Shown here: positions 1 through 7,572 of the stretch, in pieces
How positions within the stretch are numbered: position 1 is the first letter of the stretch
Layout of the letters: the number at the start of each line of letters is the position of its first letter
Assembly: GCA_947497895.1 (NCBI GenBank)
Contig: CANMIL010000001.1
Span: forward strand, 434,001-498,000
DNA from: an uncultured Tenacibaculum sp.
GTDB lineage: Bacteria; Bacteroidota; Bacteroidia; Flavobacteriales; Flavobacteriaceae
DNA length: 64,000 nucleotides
Direction: 5' to 3'
The notes under the pieces: generated by a model
Database searches by the model: none
Seen by the model: only the letters and a program-made list of their open reading frames with translations
What the model was told of the DNA's origin: nothing
Translations under genes and position numbers: made by a program

Positions 1-106
1 AGAATGTCCTTCTATTTCTAGTTTCTACTTTTACTGGGATTAAAACTGTTTTTCTAGTACTGAAAATTGCGTTGATTAAAGCTAAAATGTTATTTGATAA
101 TTTCAT
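1..106 (-). CDS. small basic protein of the tandem array, copy A (stop codon cut by window edge)
   Basis: Reading leftward from the ATG at 106-104 gives 35 residues that run to the window edge. The core IFSTRKTVLIPVKVE is identical to copy C at 471-578. Over 35 codons the copies differ by 12 synonymous and 7 amino-acid-changing codons, and the core is unchanged although six of its codons differ silently. That pattern indicates real translation. The N-terminal part is mildly hydrophobic and the C-terminus is strongly basic (RNRR). There is no signal peptide or known domain. An upstream block at 139-168 (inverted TGAC...GTCA) is shared with copy C. Function is not recognised; a regulatory, toxin-like or ribosome-associated small protein would all fit. 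Confidence 0.6.
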   Translation of the reverse strand, partial: MKLSNNILALINAIFSTRKTVLIPVKVETRNRRTF

Positions 107-309
107 AATTGAATGACTTTAAGGGGTTATTCATTTATTATGACACATAAAATTTGAATAAGTCACATTTCTATATATCTAAACTAAAAATTCGCTTAAA
201 TAGTATTCAATTAAAAAAAAATGCGGATAATTCAGGGTAATTGAATTTAGAGGGAAATTTTGCTTTTCAAATGAGAATAGCCAAATATTGTAACCTTATT
301 CTTTTATTT

Positions 310-360
310 CTAAATCTTAAAGGGAATTAAAATTTTCAATTGCACAGAATATTGATTCAT
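310..360 (-). pseudogene. decayed copy B of the small-protein gene
   Basis: Minus-strand ATG at 360-358 reads MNQYSVQLKILIPFKI and then stops at 312-310. The part LKILIPFKI lines up with KTVLIPVKV of the intact copies, but the basic tail is interrupted by TAG and TAA in the same frame, and the first ~15 residues are missing or replaced. The flanking tail sequence at 223-237 matches that of copy C, which supports a shared origin. A functional 16-residue peptide cannot be excluded but looks unlikely. Confidence 0.4.
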
Positions 361-470
361 TCGTACTCCCAACTCTAAACTTATATTAAATGCTTATTAA
401 AAAAGCGGATAATTAAGGGCGTTTAGCTGGAGAGGGGTATTTATTCTTTCAATAGTAGCTAAAAAACTAA

Positions 471-578
471 TTAAAAATTTCTTCTGTTTCTCTTTTCAAC
501 TTTAACAGGAATTAAAACAGTTTTTCTAGTACTAAAAATTGTATTTATTAAATCTAAGATAGTATTTGACCAATTCAT
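471..578 (-). CDS. small basic protein of the tandem array, copy C (35 aa)
   Basis: ATG at 578-576, stop TAA at 473-471. The product begins MNWSNTILDLINTIF and ends KVEKRNRRNF. It is identical to copy A in 28 of 35 residues, while 12 further codons differ silently, so selection acts on the peptide. There is no signal sequence; a short amphipathic or hydrophobic N-terminal helix is followed by a basic tail. The upstream block at 611-641 contains TTAAAAAATTTGG between inverted TGAC/GTCA half-sites and may be its promoter. It lies directly downstream of the SCO1 gene on the same strand, so read-through from that operon is possible. No family is recognised. Confidence 0.6.
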   Translation of the reverse strand: MNWSNTILDLINTIFSTRKTVLIPVKVEKRNRRNF

Positions 579-610
579 GATTATAAGTATTTTAGGGTTA
601 TTCACACTTA

Positions 611-641
611 TATGACACCAAATTTTTTAATCGGTCACATT
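611..641 (-). promoter_or_regulatory. conserved block upstream of small-protein copy C
   Basis: On the minus strand this reads TGTGAC, about 15 bases including AAAATTTG, then GTGTCATA. The same arrangement occurs at 139-168 in front of copy A. Conservation of the spaced inverted repeat while the spacer differs suggests a protein binding site overlapping a promoter. It begins 2 bp below the SCO1 stop codon. Confidence 0.35.
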
Positions 642-642
642 T

Positions 643-1293
643 TTAAATATTATTTTCTTTTTTCAGCATATTTATGTGCTTAATAAGTCGTTCTACCTCA
701 ATTGCTAGAGTACCGTTATAAACACCGCGGATTCGTCTTTCTCTATCTACCAGAACAAAATTCTCTGTATGTATAAAAGCATTTACATCTCCCGTTTTTA
801 CAAAATCTTCATCTGCAAAATATCCGCTTCTCGCAATATCATAAATATGATTTTTATCGCCAGTTACCAAATTCCATTTCGATGTGATAACATTGTTCTC
901 GATAGCATATTCTTTTAAAACTGAAACAGAATCTTTCAATGGTGTTACTGAGTGTGACAATAACAATACGTTATCATCATTTTTAAATGCATCTTGAAGT
1001 TTACTCATATTTTTTTCGAGCATCGGGCAAATTCCAGGACAAGTTGTAAAAAAGAAATCGGCAACATAAATTTTACCTTTGTAAGTTTCCTGACTAACCC
1101 TCTTCCCTTCCTGATTAACAAACTCGAAGTCAGGTATGGTATGAATCTTTTCATAATTAGGATTATCACTTGAGATCCATTCAGGATTGAGCTCCGCAGA
1201 GTTAAAAAACGGTAGTCCTTCATTATTTTTTGAGGTCGTTGTACATGACACTGATACCCATATCACTAAAATCAATTTATTGAATACTCTCAT
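643..1293 (-). CDS. SCO1/SenC family copper-delivery lipoprotein
   Basis: Members of this thioredoxin-fold family bring copper to, or reduce, the CuA site of cytochrome c oxidase on the outer face of the inner membrane. Visible marks are a lipoprotein signal with Cys17 after VSVS, the copper-binding CPGIC (Cys85 and Cys89) within FFFTTCPGICP, and the third ligand His175 in AFIHTENF. The length of 216 residues is normal. It overlaps the upstream MORN gene by 17 bp and lies downstream of the YHYH gene, so the three form a leftward operon with this gene last. No oxidase genes are in the window. The family call is firm; the exact target is inferred. Confidence 0.92.
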   Translation of the reverse strand: MRVFNKLILVIWVSVSCTTTSKNNEGLPFFNSAELNPEWISSDNPNYEKIHTIPDFEFVNQEGKRVSQETYKGKIYVADFFFTTCPGICPMLEKNMSKLQDAFKNDDNVLLLSHSVTPLKDSVSVLKEYAIENNVITSKWNLVTGDKNHIYDIARSGYFADEDFVKTGDVNAFIHTENFVLVDRERRIRGVYNGTLAIEVERLIKHINMLKKENNI

Positions 1294-1852
1294 CCTTTAT
1301 ATTTACAGTATAACATTTTTTTAAACCAATTAAGCCATAGCGTTCACCATTTTTTGTTACGTAGTTGGCTCTTATTTTTCCATCGGGTTGCCACATTTTT
1401 TGTGCCCCTTCCTCTTTTCCATTGGTATAATTGAAAAATTTAAAAATTTGTCCACTTTTATACCAATCTTTTACTATTCCATTATACTCACCTAACGCAT
1501 TAAAATAATACTCAAATTTTTGTTTACCATTTTTCCACCAGCCTTTATGAACACCTATTTTCACACCTTCTTTATAGAATCTTTCTTCTGCTAATTCTTG
1601 GTTGTCGTATCTTTTTACTTCGTATCCATTTTTTCTTCCATCACAATAATCCGTTAGAATAGAAGTATAATTTACCGGATCATATGAGCTCAGTTTTCCA
1701 GAGAACTCTTCATTTTGAAAGAAAAGAACACCGTTAATTAAAGAAAAGTCCTCTTTGGAAAACTTGTATATAGTATCAGTAGAGCATTCTGTTTTACAGT
1801 TAAAACAAAAACAAAATACCAACCCTACTAAAATTGAGCTCTGAATTTTCAT
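1277..1852 (-). CDS. MORN-repeat (MORN_2/YwqK-like) lipoprotein
   Basis: 191 residues with a probable lipoprotein signal (Cys-rich stretch around residues 15-23). The middle consists of short repeats of the form GWWKNGKQ, DWYKSGQ and MWQPDGK, each followed by an aromatic strand; this is the MORN_2 pattern. Databases often name such proteins YwqK-family antitoxins, but nothing here supports a toxin-antitoxin role. They are better seen as surface or periplasmic beta-repeat proteins of unknown task. It starts 3 bp after the YHYH gene stop and overlaps the SCO1 gene by 17 bp, so translation is probably coupled. Confidence 0.75.
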   Translation of the reverse strand: MKIQSSILVGLVFCFCFNCKTECSTDTIYKFSKEDFSLINGVLFFQNEEFSGKLSSYDPVNYTSILTDYCDGRKNGYEVKRYDNQELAEERFYKEGVKIGVHKGWWKNGKQKFEYYFNALGEYNGIVKDWYKSGQIFKFFNYTNGKEEGAQKMWQPDGKIRANYVTKNGERYGLIGLKKCYTVNIKDESIQ

Positions 1853-1855
1853 TTA

Positions 1856-2629
1856 CTATCGTGTTATAGTTCCAGGAGTTCCGTAATATCCATTTCCATT
1901 TAAATATGGAGCATCAGCCGTTATATTATAGTGATAAATTCCATCCGGAAAATCTGTAGTCGCAGAAATATGACCGTGATAAACATCTAAATCATCACTA
2001 GTAATTGTTGTATTTCCTTCAAGAGGACCATAAACAGGAAAACCATCTGCCAATAATCCAAGAAAAGCAGATTTACCAAATTGTTCTGTTAAATACAAAG
2101 GTTCTATGTGATAGTGATACTGTCCTCCTTGTTGAGGATGCCCTAAATATTGATCGAAAGAATCAATTTCATTTGTTAATGGTTCATTATTAGGGCCGGC
2201 ATATTGATTATAAAACACCACCCCATTAACTGAAATTCCAATAGGTCCAAGGGATGTAGCTTCCTTCACCGAAGCTTCTTTTGGGTACAAAGGAATTCTT
2301 AACGTTATATTTTGGCTTTGAATTGTATTTGGGTTTTGATGCCAATTAGGATTTGTTCCGTTATATGGTTCATACAATGGATTATTCTGATCCCAATATG
2401 GGCTTTTGTGGTTTGGAAGGTTATTCGTGGTAAAAACTACATAATCACCTTGAATTTCATAACTCAATCCGTCTACATTATCAAATTTTGACAAAATAGG
2501 TCTGATATCATAAACGGTTTCATTCACCGGATCTGAATTATCATTTACCTCATTATTATTGTCAGAACTACAACTACACATTAAAACAGTTATCGCTACG
2601 ATACTGAACATTTTTCTTACGTTTTTCAT
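1856..2629 (-). CDS. YHYH-domain lipoprotein
   Basis: 257 residues. A lipoprotein signal ends at MCSC (residues 17-20) and is followed by an Asn/Asp-rich linker. The domain-defining YHYH lies at 171-174, with further conserved histidines in YHGH (217-220) and YHY (232-234). Proteins of the YHYH family are exported and are often found near SCO1-like or other metal-related genes; the histidine cluster suggests metal binding, but no reaction is established. First gene of the leftward YHYH-MORN-SCO1 operon. The start chosen gives a clean signal peptide. Confidence 0.85.
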   Translation of the reverse strand: MKNVRKMFSIVAITVLMCSCSSDNNNEVNDNSDPVNETVYDIRPILSKFDNVDGLSYEIQGDYVVFTTNNLPNHKSPYWDQNNPLYEPYNGTNPNWHQNPNTIQSQNITLRIPLYPKEASVKEATSLGPIGISVNGVVFYNQYAGPNNEPLTNEIDSFDQYLGHPQQGGQYHYHIEPLYLTEQFGKSAFLGLLADGFPVYGPLEGNTTITSDDLDVYHGHISATTDFPDGIYHYNITADAPYLNGNGYYGTPGTITR

Positions 2630-2758
2630 AAAAACACTTTTAAACTATTTATAAACTAATACTTATTAGACCTCGAAGATCAATAATAGTTTAAAATATA
2701 ATGGATTTTTTTTTATTGATTCAATTTATTTCATAAACACTATGATTTTTAGATTTAG

Positions 2759-2766
2759 TATCTTTG
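2759..2766 (+). promoter_or_regulatory. -7 box TATCTTTG for the 2786 operon
   Basis: A perfect TAnnTTTG element 20 bp before the ATG at 2786. No good TTG lies at the usual -33 distance. It would drive the small membrane protein, the glycosyltransferase and the sigma factor that follow. Confidence 0.6.
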
Positions 2767-2785
2767 TGCTTTAATTCTTTATAAA

Positions 2786-2989
2786 ATGAAATTAGTTTTT
2801 GTGACAATTGGTATGCTAGCCCTTGCATTTGCTGGTATTGCTATAAAAATATGGGCTAAAAAAGACGGTGAATTTGCAGGAACATGTGCGAGTCAAAACC
2901 CTGTTTTAAATGAATCAGGAGAAGCCTGTGGTTTTTGTGGTAAAACTCCTGACCAATTCGACACCTGTAGCGAACCTCAACACAATTAA
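2786..2989 (+). CDS. small membrane or secreted protein with four cysteines
   Basis: 67 residues: an N-terminal membrane segment or uncleaved signal (about residues 2-22) and then a short external part with four cysteines (TCAS, ACGFCG and TCSE). The CGFCG spacing recalls metal or disulfide sites. This matches small flavobacterial proteins usually named only membrane or secreted protein. It leads a probable operon with the glycosyltransferase 13 bp downstream. Function unknown. Confidence 0.75.
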   Translation: MKLVFVTIGMLALAFAGIAIKIWAKKDGEFAGTCASQNPVLNESGEACGFCGKTPDQFDTCSEPQHN

Positions 2990-3002
2990 TAGTTAAAAAA
3001 GT

Positions 3003-4103
3003 ATGTTTATTACTGCACTTTACTGCATTTTAATTGCAGTTCTTTTGGTACAGTTTATTTACTATTTATTTTTCTTTACGCTTCCTTTCAACAGTAAAAG
3101 AAATGGTGGATTGACAAATAAAACTAAAGCAATTTCAGTAATCATTTACATTAAAAACAATGCAAATGAATTGAAGCAAAATTTAGAGTCAATTATTCAC
3201 CAGGAATACAGCGATTTTGAAATAGTTTTGGTAAACCATTCTTCATCAGACGAAAGTTTGGATATCATCAAAAATTTTCGACAGAATCATAATAACATAA
3301 AGGTGGTCAATGTTGAAAATAAAGAGGCCTTCTGGGGAAATAAAAAATATGCTTTAACCTTAGGTATCAAAGCTGCTAGTAATGGTTATTTACTATTTTT
3401 TGACATTCATTGTAAACCTTTGAGCAAATTCTGGATAAAAGAAATGAGCTCAAAATTGGTAGACAAAACGAGTGTTGTTATTGGTTATAAGTCCTTAACA
3501 AGTAAAAAGTTTTCACTTGGCAACATTTTCATTCGATTTTACAACACTTTATCCTCTTTGAAAATGTTAACGTTTGCCAAACTTAATAATCCTTATCGGG
3601 GGTATCATGAAAACTTTGCCTATAGCAAGGAATTGTTTTTTAATGTTAAAGGTTTTATCAATCATATTAATATCAATGATGCTGAAACAGATTTATTTTT
3701 AAAAGACTCTAAAGGAATAGCTAAAGCTCAAATACAATTATCAACTGATTCATTTGTTAAAGAGCAGTTTACCATCAATTTTTCAGAATTTATTTCTACA
3801 TTCAGAAAACACCATGCTCTAAGAAAATTTTACTCGGGTAAAACAAGATTTTTTCTTGGTATATTTAATCTTACTAAACTCCTTTTTTGGGTTAGTTCTA
3901 TTTATTTATGTTTTTATAATCTAATATTTGGTCTCTTAGCTATCGCTTTTTACATACTTTTCCAATATATATTCATTGGGAAGGCTGCGGTGAAACTTAA
4001 AGAAAATCAGTTATTATATTTTTTACCAATATTGGACATAAGTTATGTATTTTTTGTACTTTTTACCTTGATATTAAACTTAGTCTCAAAACCTAAGCTT
4101 TGA
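3003..4103 (+). CDS. membrane-bound family 2 glycosyltransferase
   Basis: 366 residues: an N-terminal membrane helix (about 5-28), a GT-A nucleotide-sugar domain from about 40 (VIIYIKNNANEL; then VNHSSSDES), and two to three C-terminal membrane helices (about 285-360). The usual catalytic DxD is replaced by DIH in LLFFDIHCKP, so metal handling may differ or the donor-site call is uncertain. It overlaps the sigma-factor gene start, so the two are cotranscribed, as commonly seen in Flavobacteriaceae. The acceptor is unknown. Confidence 0.85.
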   Translation: MFITALYCILIAVLLVQFIYYLFFFTLPFNSKRNGGLTNKTKAISVIIYIKNNANELKQNLESIIHQEYSDFEIVLVNHSSSDESLDIIKNFRQNHNNIKVVNVENKEAFWGNKKYALTLGIKAASNGYLLFFDIHCKPLSKFWIKEMSSKLVDKTSVVIGYKSLTSKKFSLGNIFIRFYNTLSSLKMLTFAKLNNPYRGYHENFAYSKELFFNVKGFINHININDAETDLFLKDSKGIAKAQIQLSTDSFVKEQFTINFSEFISTFRKHHALRKFYSGKTRFFLGIFNLTKLLFWVSSIYLCFYNLIFGLLAIAFYILFQYIFIGKAAVKLKENQLLYFLPILDISYVFFVLFTLILNLVSKPKL

Positions 4104-4666
4104 AAATAGATACAGAATTAGTTTTAAAACATATTAAAGACGCCAAAAAGGGTAAACAAATTTCATTTAACTTTCTTTTAGACCAATTTTGGGGAAGTGT
4201 TTATTATTACCTCTTAAAAAGAACGGAAAACGATAATGATGCAGAAGACATTGCTATTCAAACCTTTTCAAAAGCCTTTGAAAAAATAGATTCTTTTAAT
4301 GAAGAATATCAATTCAAAACTTGGTTAATTGCTATTTCTAAAAATGTTTATGTAGACTTCCTTAGGAAGAAAAAAGCTTCTATTTCAGTTACTACCACTA
4401 ATGAAAAAGAAGAAGAAGCTTTTTACGTTATTGATGATTCTCCTAGCCCTGAAGATAAAATTATTACTGAACAAAACTTGGCAAAACTTCTTCGAGATAT
4501 TAAACAATTGAAACCTAAATATCAAGAAGTAATAAATCTTCGTTATTTTCAGGAGTTGAGTTACAAAGAAATCGCCACTCAATTGAACGAGCCTATGAAC
4601 AATGTTAAAGTAAAATTATTAAGAGCAAGAAAACTTTTAGCTGAAATAATAAAAAACACACCATAA
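4100..4666 (+). CDS. ECF-type RNA polymerase sigma factor
   Basis: 188 residues with sigma region 2 (about 25-90; DAEDIAIQTFSKAFEKID) and region 4 (about 125-180; LRYFQELSYKEIATQL and a following HTH). The start is TTG at 4100-4102, which overlaps the TGA of the glycosyltransferase; no ATG lies in frame near the N-terminus of the conserved domain. No anti-sigma gene follows. It is translationally coupled to the glycosyltransferase, suggesting a shared envelope-related signal. Confidence 0.9.
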   Translation: MKIDTELVLKHIKDAKKGKQISFNFLLDQFWGSVYYYLLKRTENDNDAEDIAIQTFSKAFEKIDSFNEEYQFKTWLIAISKNVYVDFLRKKKASISVTTTNEKEEEAFYVIDDSPSPEDKIITEQNLAKLLRDIKQLKPKYQEVINLRYFQELSYKEIATQLNEPMNNVKVKLLRARKLLAEIIKNTP

Positions 4667-4766
4667 CTCACAAAAAACCTGTAACTAACCAAAATTCACC
4701 TTAATTTATTATCGTTACGCTATTTTTTACCTACCTTTAGCGAGATTTTAATTCCCTTTAAAGGTC

Positions 4767-5984
4767 ATGAAAAAAGCTTTTTCAACTATTGGACCAGGAT
4801 TACTTTTTGCGGGAGCTGCAATTGGTGTATCTCATTTGGTTCAATCTACCAGAGCTGGAGCTGAATTTGGTTTTGGTTTACTTTGGGCCCTTGTATTAGT
4901 TCATATATTTAAATATCCTTTTTTTCAATACGGTCCTCGGTATGCTTCAGCAACTGGAGAAACTTTATTGGATGGATATCGAAAACTTGGTAAAGGAGTT
5001 TTAATAAGCTATTACATACTAAACTTCGCTACAATGTTTACCATTCAAGCAGCAGTTACAATTGTTACAGCTGGTTTGGCCTCTCACCTATTTGGTATTA
5101 GTAACGATGTTGTTTTATGGTCTGGCGTTATCTGCGCTGTAAGTTTTGCCATTCTTCTATTCGGAAAATATAAAGTTCTTGATAACTTAATGAAATATAT
5201 TGTTGTTATCTTAACAGTAAGTACTATTCTCACTGTGTTGGTTGCAATATTTAGTACAAATAAAGGATTCACGTTTACGCAAATACTACCTTCTGGTAAC
5301 GCTGAAATTACTTTTTTAATAGCTTTTTTAGGATGGATGCCTGCACCTTTAGACATTTCAATTTGGCATTCTTTATGGTCTGTGGAAAAAAACAAAACCA
5401 CTTTTGAAAAAATTAAGCCCAAGCAAGCAATTTTCGACTTTAATGTAGGCTATATCGGTACACTTTTTTTAAGCGTTTGTTTTGTCATTTTAGGCACAAT
5501 GGTAATGTTTAAAACTGGTCAAACATTTTCGAGTAAAGGAACTGTATTTGCATCACAACTAATTAACCTTTATACCAAAAACTTGGGTGAATTTGCGCAT
5601 ATATTTATTGGTGTTGCCGCATTTACAACAATGTTTAGTACAACCCTAACAACACTAGATGCTTCTCCTCGTGCCATGGAAAAAACTTCTTTCCTTATTT
5701 TCAAAAGAAAAGCAATTCTTTCCTATTGGCTTTGGTTGGTTATTTTGGCATGTGGAACGTTCATCATCTTAAAGTACTTTTTATCAGATATGGGTTTTCT
5801 CATTAGAATTGCCACTATTTTATCATTTTTGACCGCACCTTTCTATGCCATTTTAAATTATATTTTAATAACTGGAAAGCATACGCCAGAAAAACACAGG
5901 CCTGGAGTTGGTTTAAAAATATTGAGCATTTCTGGAATTGTATTTTTAATTTTATTCAGTATTTGGTTTTTGCTTAATTTCTAA
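4767..5984 (+). CDS. divergent Nramp-family (SLC11-like) membrane transporter
   Basis: 405 residues, about 11 hydrophobic helices. The start GPGLLFAGAAIGVSH aligns with helix 1 of Nramp proteins, but the metal-binding DPGN of true Mn/Fe Nramps is absent (IGVSH stands there), and the helix-6 MPHN-type motif is replaced by WMPAPLDISIWH. It is therefore a member of the fold with different or lost substrate chemistry, although such flavobacterial proteins are routinely named divalent metal transporters. Candidate -7 box TACCTTTA at 4732-4739. It stands alone; lipA follows 43 bp downstream with its own promoter. Confidence 0.8.
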   Translation: MKKAFSTIGPGLLFAGAAIGVSHLVQSTRAGAEFGFGLLWALVLVHIFKYPFFQYGPRYASATGETLLDGYRKLGKGVLISYYILNFATMFTIQAAVTIVTAGLASHLFGISNDVVLWSGVICAVSFAILLFGKYKVLDNLMKYIVVILTVSTILTVLVAIFSTNKGFTFTQILPSGNAEITFLIAFLGWMPAPLDISIWHSLWSVEKNKTTFEKIKPKQAIFDFNVGYIGTLFLSVCFVILGTMVMFKTGQTFSSKGTVFASQLINLYTKNLGEFAHIFIGVAAFTTMFSTTLTTLDASPRAMEKTSFLIFKRKAILSYWLWLVILACGTFIILKYFLSDMGFLIRIATILSFLTAPFYAILNYILITGKHTPEKHRPGVGLKILSISGIVFLILFSIWFLLNF

Positions 5985-5996
5985 ATCTTTTCTTCG

Positions 5997-6004
5997 TAAA
6001 TTTG
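5997..6004 (+). promoter_or_regulatory. -7 box TAAATTTG for lipA
   Basis: Perfect TAnnTTTG 23 bp before the lipA ATG, with a TTG at 5970-5972 inside the end of the transporter gene (spacing 24, rather long). Confidence 0.5.
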
Positions 6005-6027
6005 TTGTCTCAATTTAGTTATTAAAA

Positions 6028-6897
6028 ATGGCAAACGAATCTGTAGTTTTACCTGAAAGAACAAAGAAGCCAAAATGGTTACGTGTTAAACTACCTGTTG
6101 GTAAAAAATACACCGAACTAAGAGGCCTTGTTGATAAATACAAGTTAAATACAATTTGTACAAGTGGTAGTTGTCCTAATATGGGAGAATGTTGGGGAGA
6201 AGGAACTGCTACATTTATGATTTTAGGAAATGTTTGTACAAGATCATGTGGATTTTGTGGTGTAAAAACTGGAAGACCTGAAACTGTTGAATGGGACGAA
6301 CCTGAAAAAGTAGCTCGTTCTATCAAATTAATGAATATCAAGCACGCTGTAATTACATCTGTAGATAGAGATGATTTAAAAGATGGTGGTTCTATTATTT
6401 GGGCTGAAACGGTTCAAGCAATTAGGCGTGCAAATCCAAATACTACTTTAGAAACTTTGATTCCAGATTTCCAAGGAAATGAAAAGTTAATCGATCGTAT
6501 TATTGAAGTACACCCTGAGGTAGTTTCTCATAATATGGAAACTGTACGAAGATTGACAAGAGAAGTAAGAATTCAAGCGAAATACGATCGTAGTTTAGGT
6601 GTTTTAAAATATCTAAAAGAAAACGGTATGCGTACAAAATCTGGAATTATGTTAGGATTAGGAGAATCGGAAGAGGAAGTAATTCAAACGATGAAAGATT
6701 TAAGAGGTGTTGGCTTAGATGTTATTACCATCGGTCAATATTTACAACCCACAAAAAAACATTTACCTGTTAAGCAATTTATAACACCAGATCAATTTAA
6801 GAAGTACGAAGAGCTTGGTTTAGAGATGGGATTCATGTATGTAGAAAGTGGTGCTTTAGTACGTTCTTCTTATAAAGCTCATAAACATGCAAGTTAA
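6028..6897 (+). CDS. lipA: lipoyl synthase
   Basis: Radical-SAM enzyme that inserts two sulfur atoms into protein-bound octanoyl groups to make lipoyl cofactor for 2-oxoacid dehydrogenases and the glycine cleavage system. Both clusters are visible: auxiliary-cluster cysteines 44, 49 and 55 ([12 protein letters not shown]) and the SAM-cluster CxxxCxxC at 70, 74 and 77 (CTRSCGFC). The C-terminal RSSY motif that binds the auxiliary cluster is present ([10 protein letters not shown]). 289 residues is the expected length. No lipB is in the window. Confidence 0.97.
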   Translation: MANESVVLPERTKKPKWLRVKLPVGKKYTELRGLVDKYKLNTICTSGSCPNMGECWGEGTATFMILGNVCTRSCGFCGVKTGRPETVEWDEPEKVARSIKLMNIKHAVITSVDRDDLKDGGSIIWAETVQAIRRANPNTTLETLIPDFQGNEKLIDRIIEVHPEVVSHNMETVRRLTREVRIQAKYDRSLGVLKYLKENGMRTKSGIMLGLGESEEEVIQTMKDLRGVGLDVITIGQYLQPTKKHLPVKQFITPDQFKKYEELGLEMGFMYVESGALVRSSYKAHKHAS

Positions 6898-6985
6898 CCA
6901 TTAGTAATCCGTTAACTTTTTAACGTTATTCTGTTAATTAAATGTAAAATATATAAAATTCAAATAATTTAAAATTGATATTTTA

Positions 6986-6993
6986 TAATTTTG
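6986..6993 (+). promoter_or_regulatory. -7 box TAATTTTG of a candidate small RNA
   Basis: Perfect TAnnTTTG in the gap after lipA. No protein gene follows on this strand before a strong terminator, so it most likely serves a short RNA starting near 7000. The -33 element is weak. Confidence 0.5.
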
Positions 6994-6999
6994 GCACAG

Positions 7000-7105
7000 A
7001 ATTTGAAACTAATAGTTTGTAAACAAATTAGTTTTGTTTTCATTGTGTAAATTATTTGAATTAGTTGATTAACAAAAGCCCGCTCTCAGAGCGGGCTTTT
7101 GGATT
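7000..7105 (+). ncRNA. candidate small RNA, about 105 nt
   Basis: Bounded by the -7 box at 6986-6993 and the hairpin at 7074-7100 with its T run. The 5' part folds as AAACTAAT (about 7007-7014) with ATTAGTTT (about 7027-7034), plus an inner GTTT/AAAC pair. No ORF of note lies inside. The alternative is that the terminator serves only the leftward VOC gene and lipA, and that the promoter-like box is chance. Confidence 0.4.
7074..7100. terminator. bidirectional intrinsic terminator
   Basis: AAAAGCCCGCTC, loop TCA, GAGCGGGCTTTT: a 12-bp GC-rich stem with A and T runs on both sides. It can end rightward transcription from lipA or the candidate RNA and leftward transcription of the VOC genes. Confidence 0.9.
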
Positions 7106-7122
7106 TTATAATTCTTCTTGGT

Positions 7123-7536
7123 CTAGTTATAGAAATCATCTTCATCAACCATTATAGTGGTCAACTCTACTTTATGACCATCAGGGTCCAAGGTATAAAT
7201 AGAATGAAAATAATGATGATCTTGAAATGTAAATTCTAATCCCAATTCTGAATATCTCTTTTTTGCCTTTTTGAAATTTTCATTGGTTACATTGAACGCA
7301 AAATGATCAATCTTTCTATTTCTTGAAGCTATATTAACTAGAGGCTCATCAAGATTTTCAGGAAATAAAGCAACGCCCGACTTTCCTGATAGCATAAAAA
7401 TTGGATAATCACCCCATTTCGGTAATTGATACTTTTTTAAACCTAAAACCTTTTGATACCAATCTATTGAATTTTCCATATTAGCAACTCGTATGGCTAC
7501 GTGATCCAAAAATCTAATTTCTATATCATTACTCAT
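7123..7536 (-). CDS. VOC-fold (glyoxalase/dioxygenase superfamily) protein
   Basis: 137 residues made of the paired beta-alpha-beta-beta-beta modules of the vicinal-oxygen-chelate fold: LDHVAIRVANMENSIDWYQ at the start, DHFAFNV in the middle and YTLDPDGHKVELTT near the end. The metal-ligand positions His (DHVA), His (DHFAF) and Glu (VELTT) look intact, so it may be an active metalloenzyme. The substrate cannot be deduced. It lies 36 bp downstream of a second VOC gene, in one operon ending at the 7074-7100 terminator. Confidence 0.85.
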   Translation of the reverse strand: MSNDIEIRFLDHVAIRVANMENSIDWYQKVLGLKKYQLPKWGDYPIFMLSGKSGVALFPENLDEPLVNIASRNRKIDHFAFNVTNENFKKAKKRYSELGLEFTFQDHHYFHSIYTLDPDGHKVELTTIMVDEDDFYN

Positions 7537-7572
7537 TTCTAAAAACTTAAATAACTAGAGTTTTGAACTTGA

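Larger units (their letters stand above)
1..645 (-). repeat. tandem array of three diverged small-gene units
   Basis: Three related units run leftward: copy C (about 645-400), decayed copy B (about 400-208) and copy A (about 208 to beyond the edge). Copies A and C share an upstream block (139-168 and 611-641), the segment reading TGAATAACCC on the minus strand, and the coding core. The downstream tails of copies B and C share GCGGATAATTmAGGG (223-237 and 405-419, 14 of 15 bases alike) followed on the minus strand by a T run. The repeat is too diverged to be recent. The array may continue to the left of the window. Confidence 0.6.

Noticed and set aside
1277-1852. Toxin-antitoxin module, since MORN_2 proteins are often named YwqK antitoxins
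   Set aside because: The protein is an exported lipoprotein in an operon with SCO1; no toxin partner is present.
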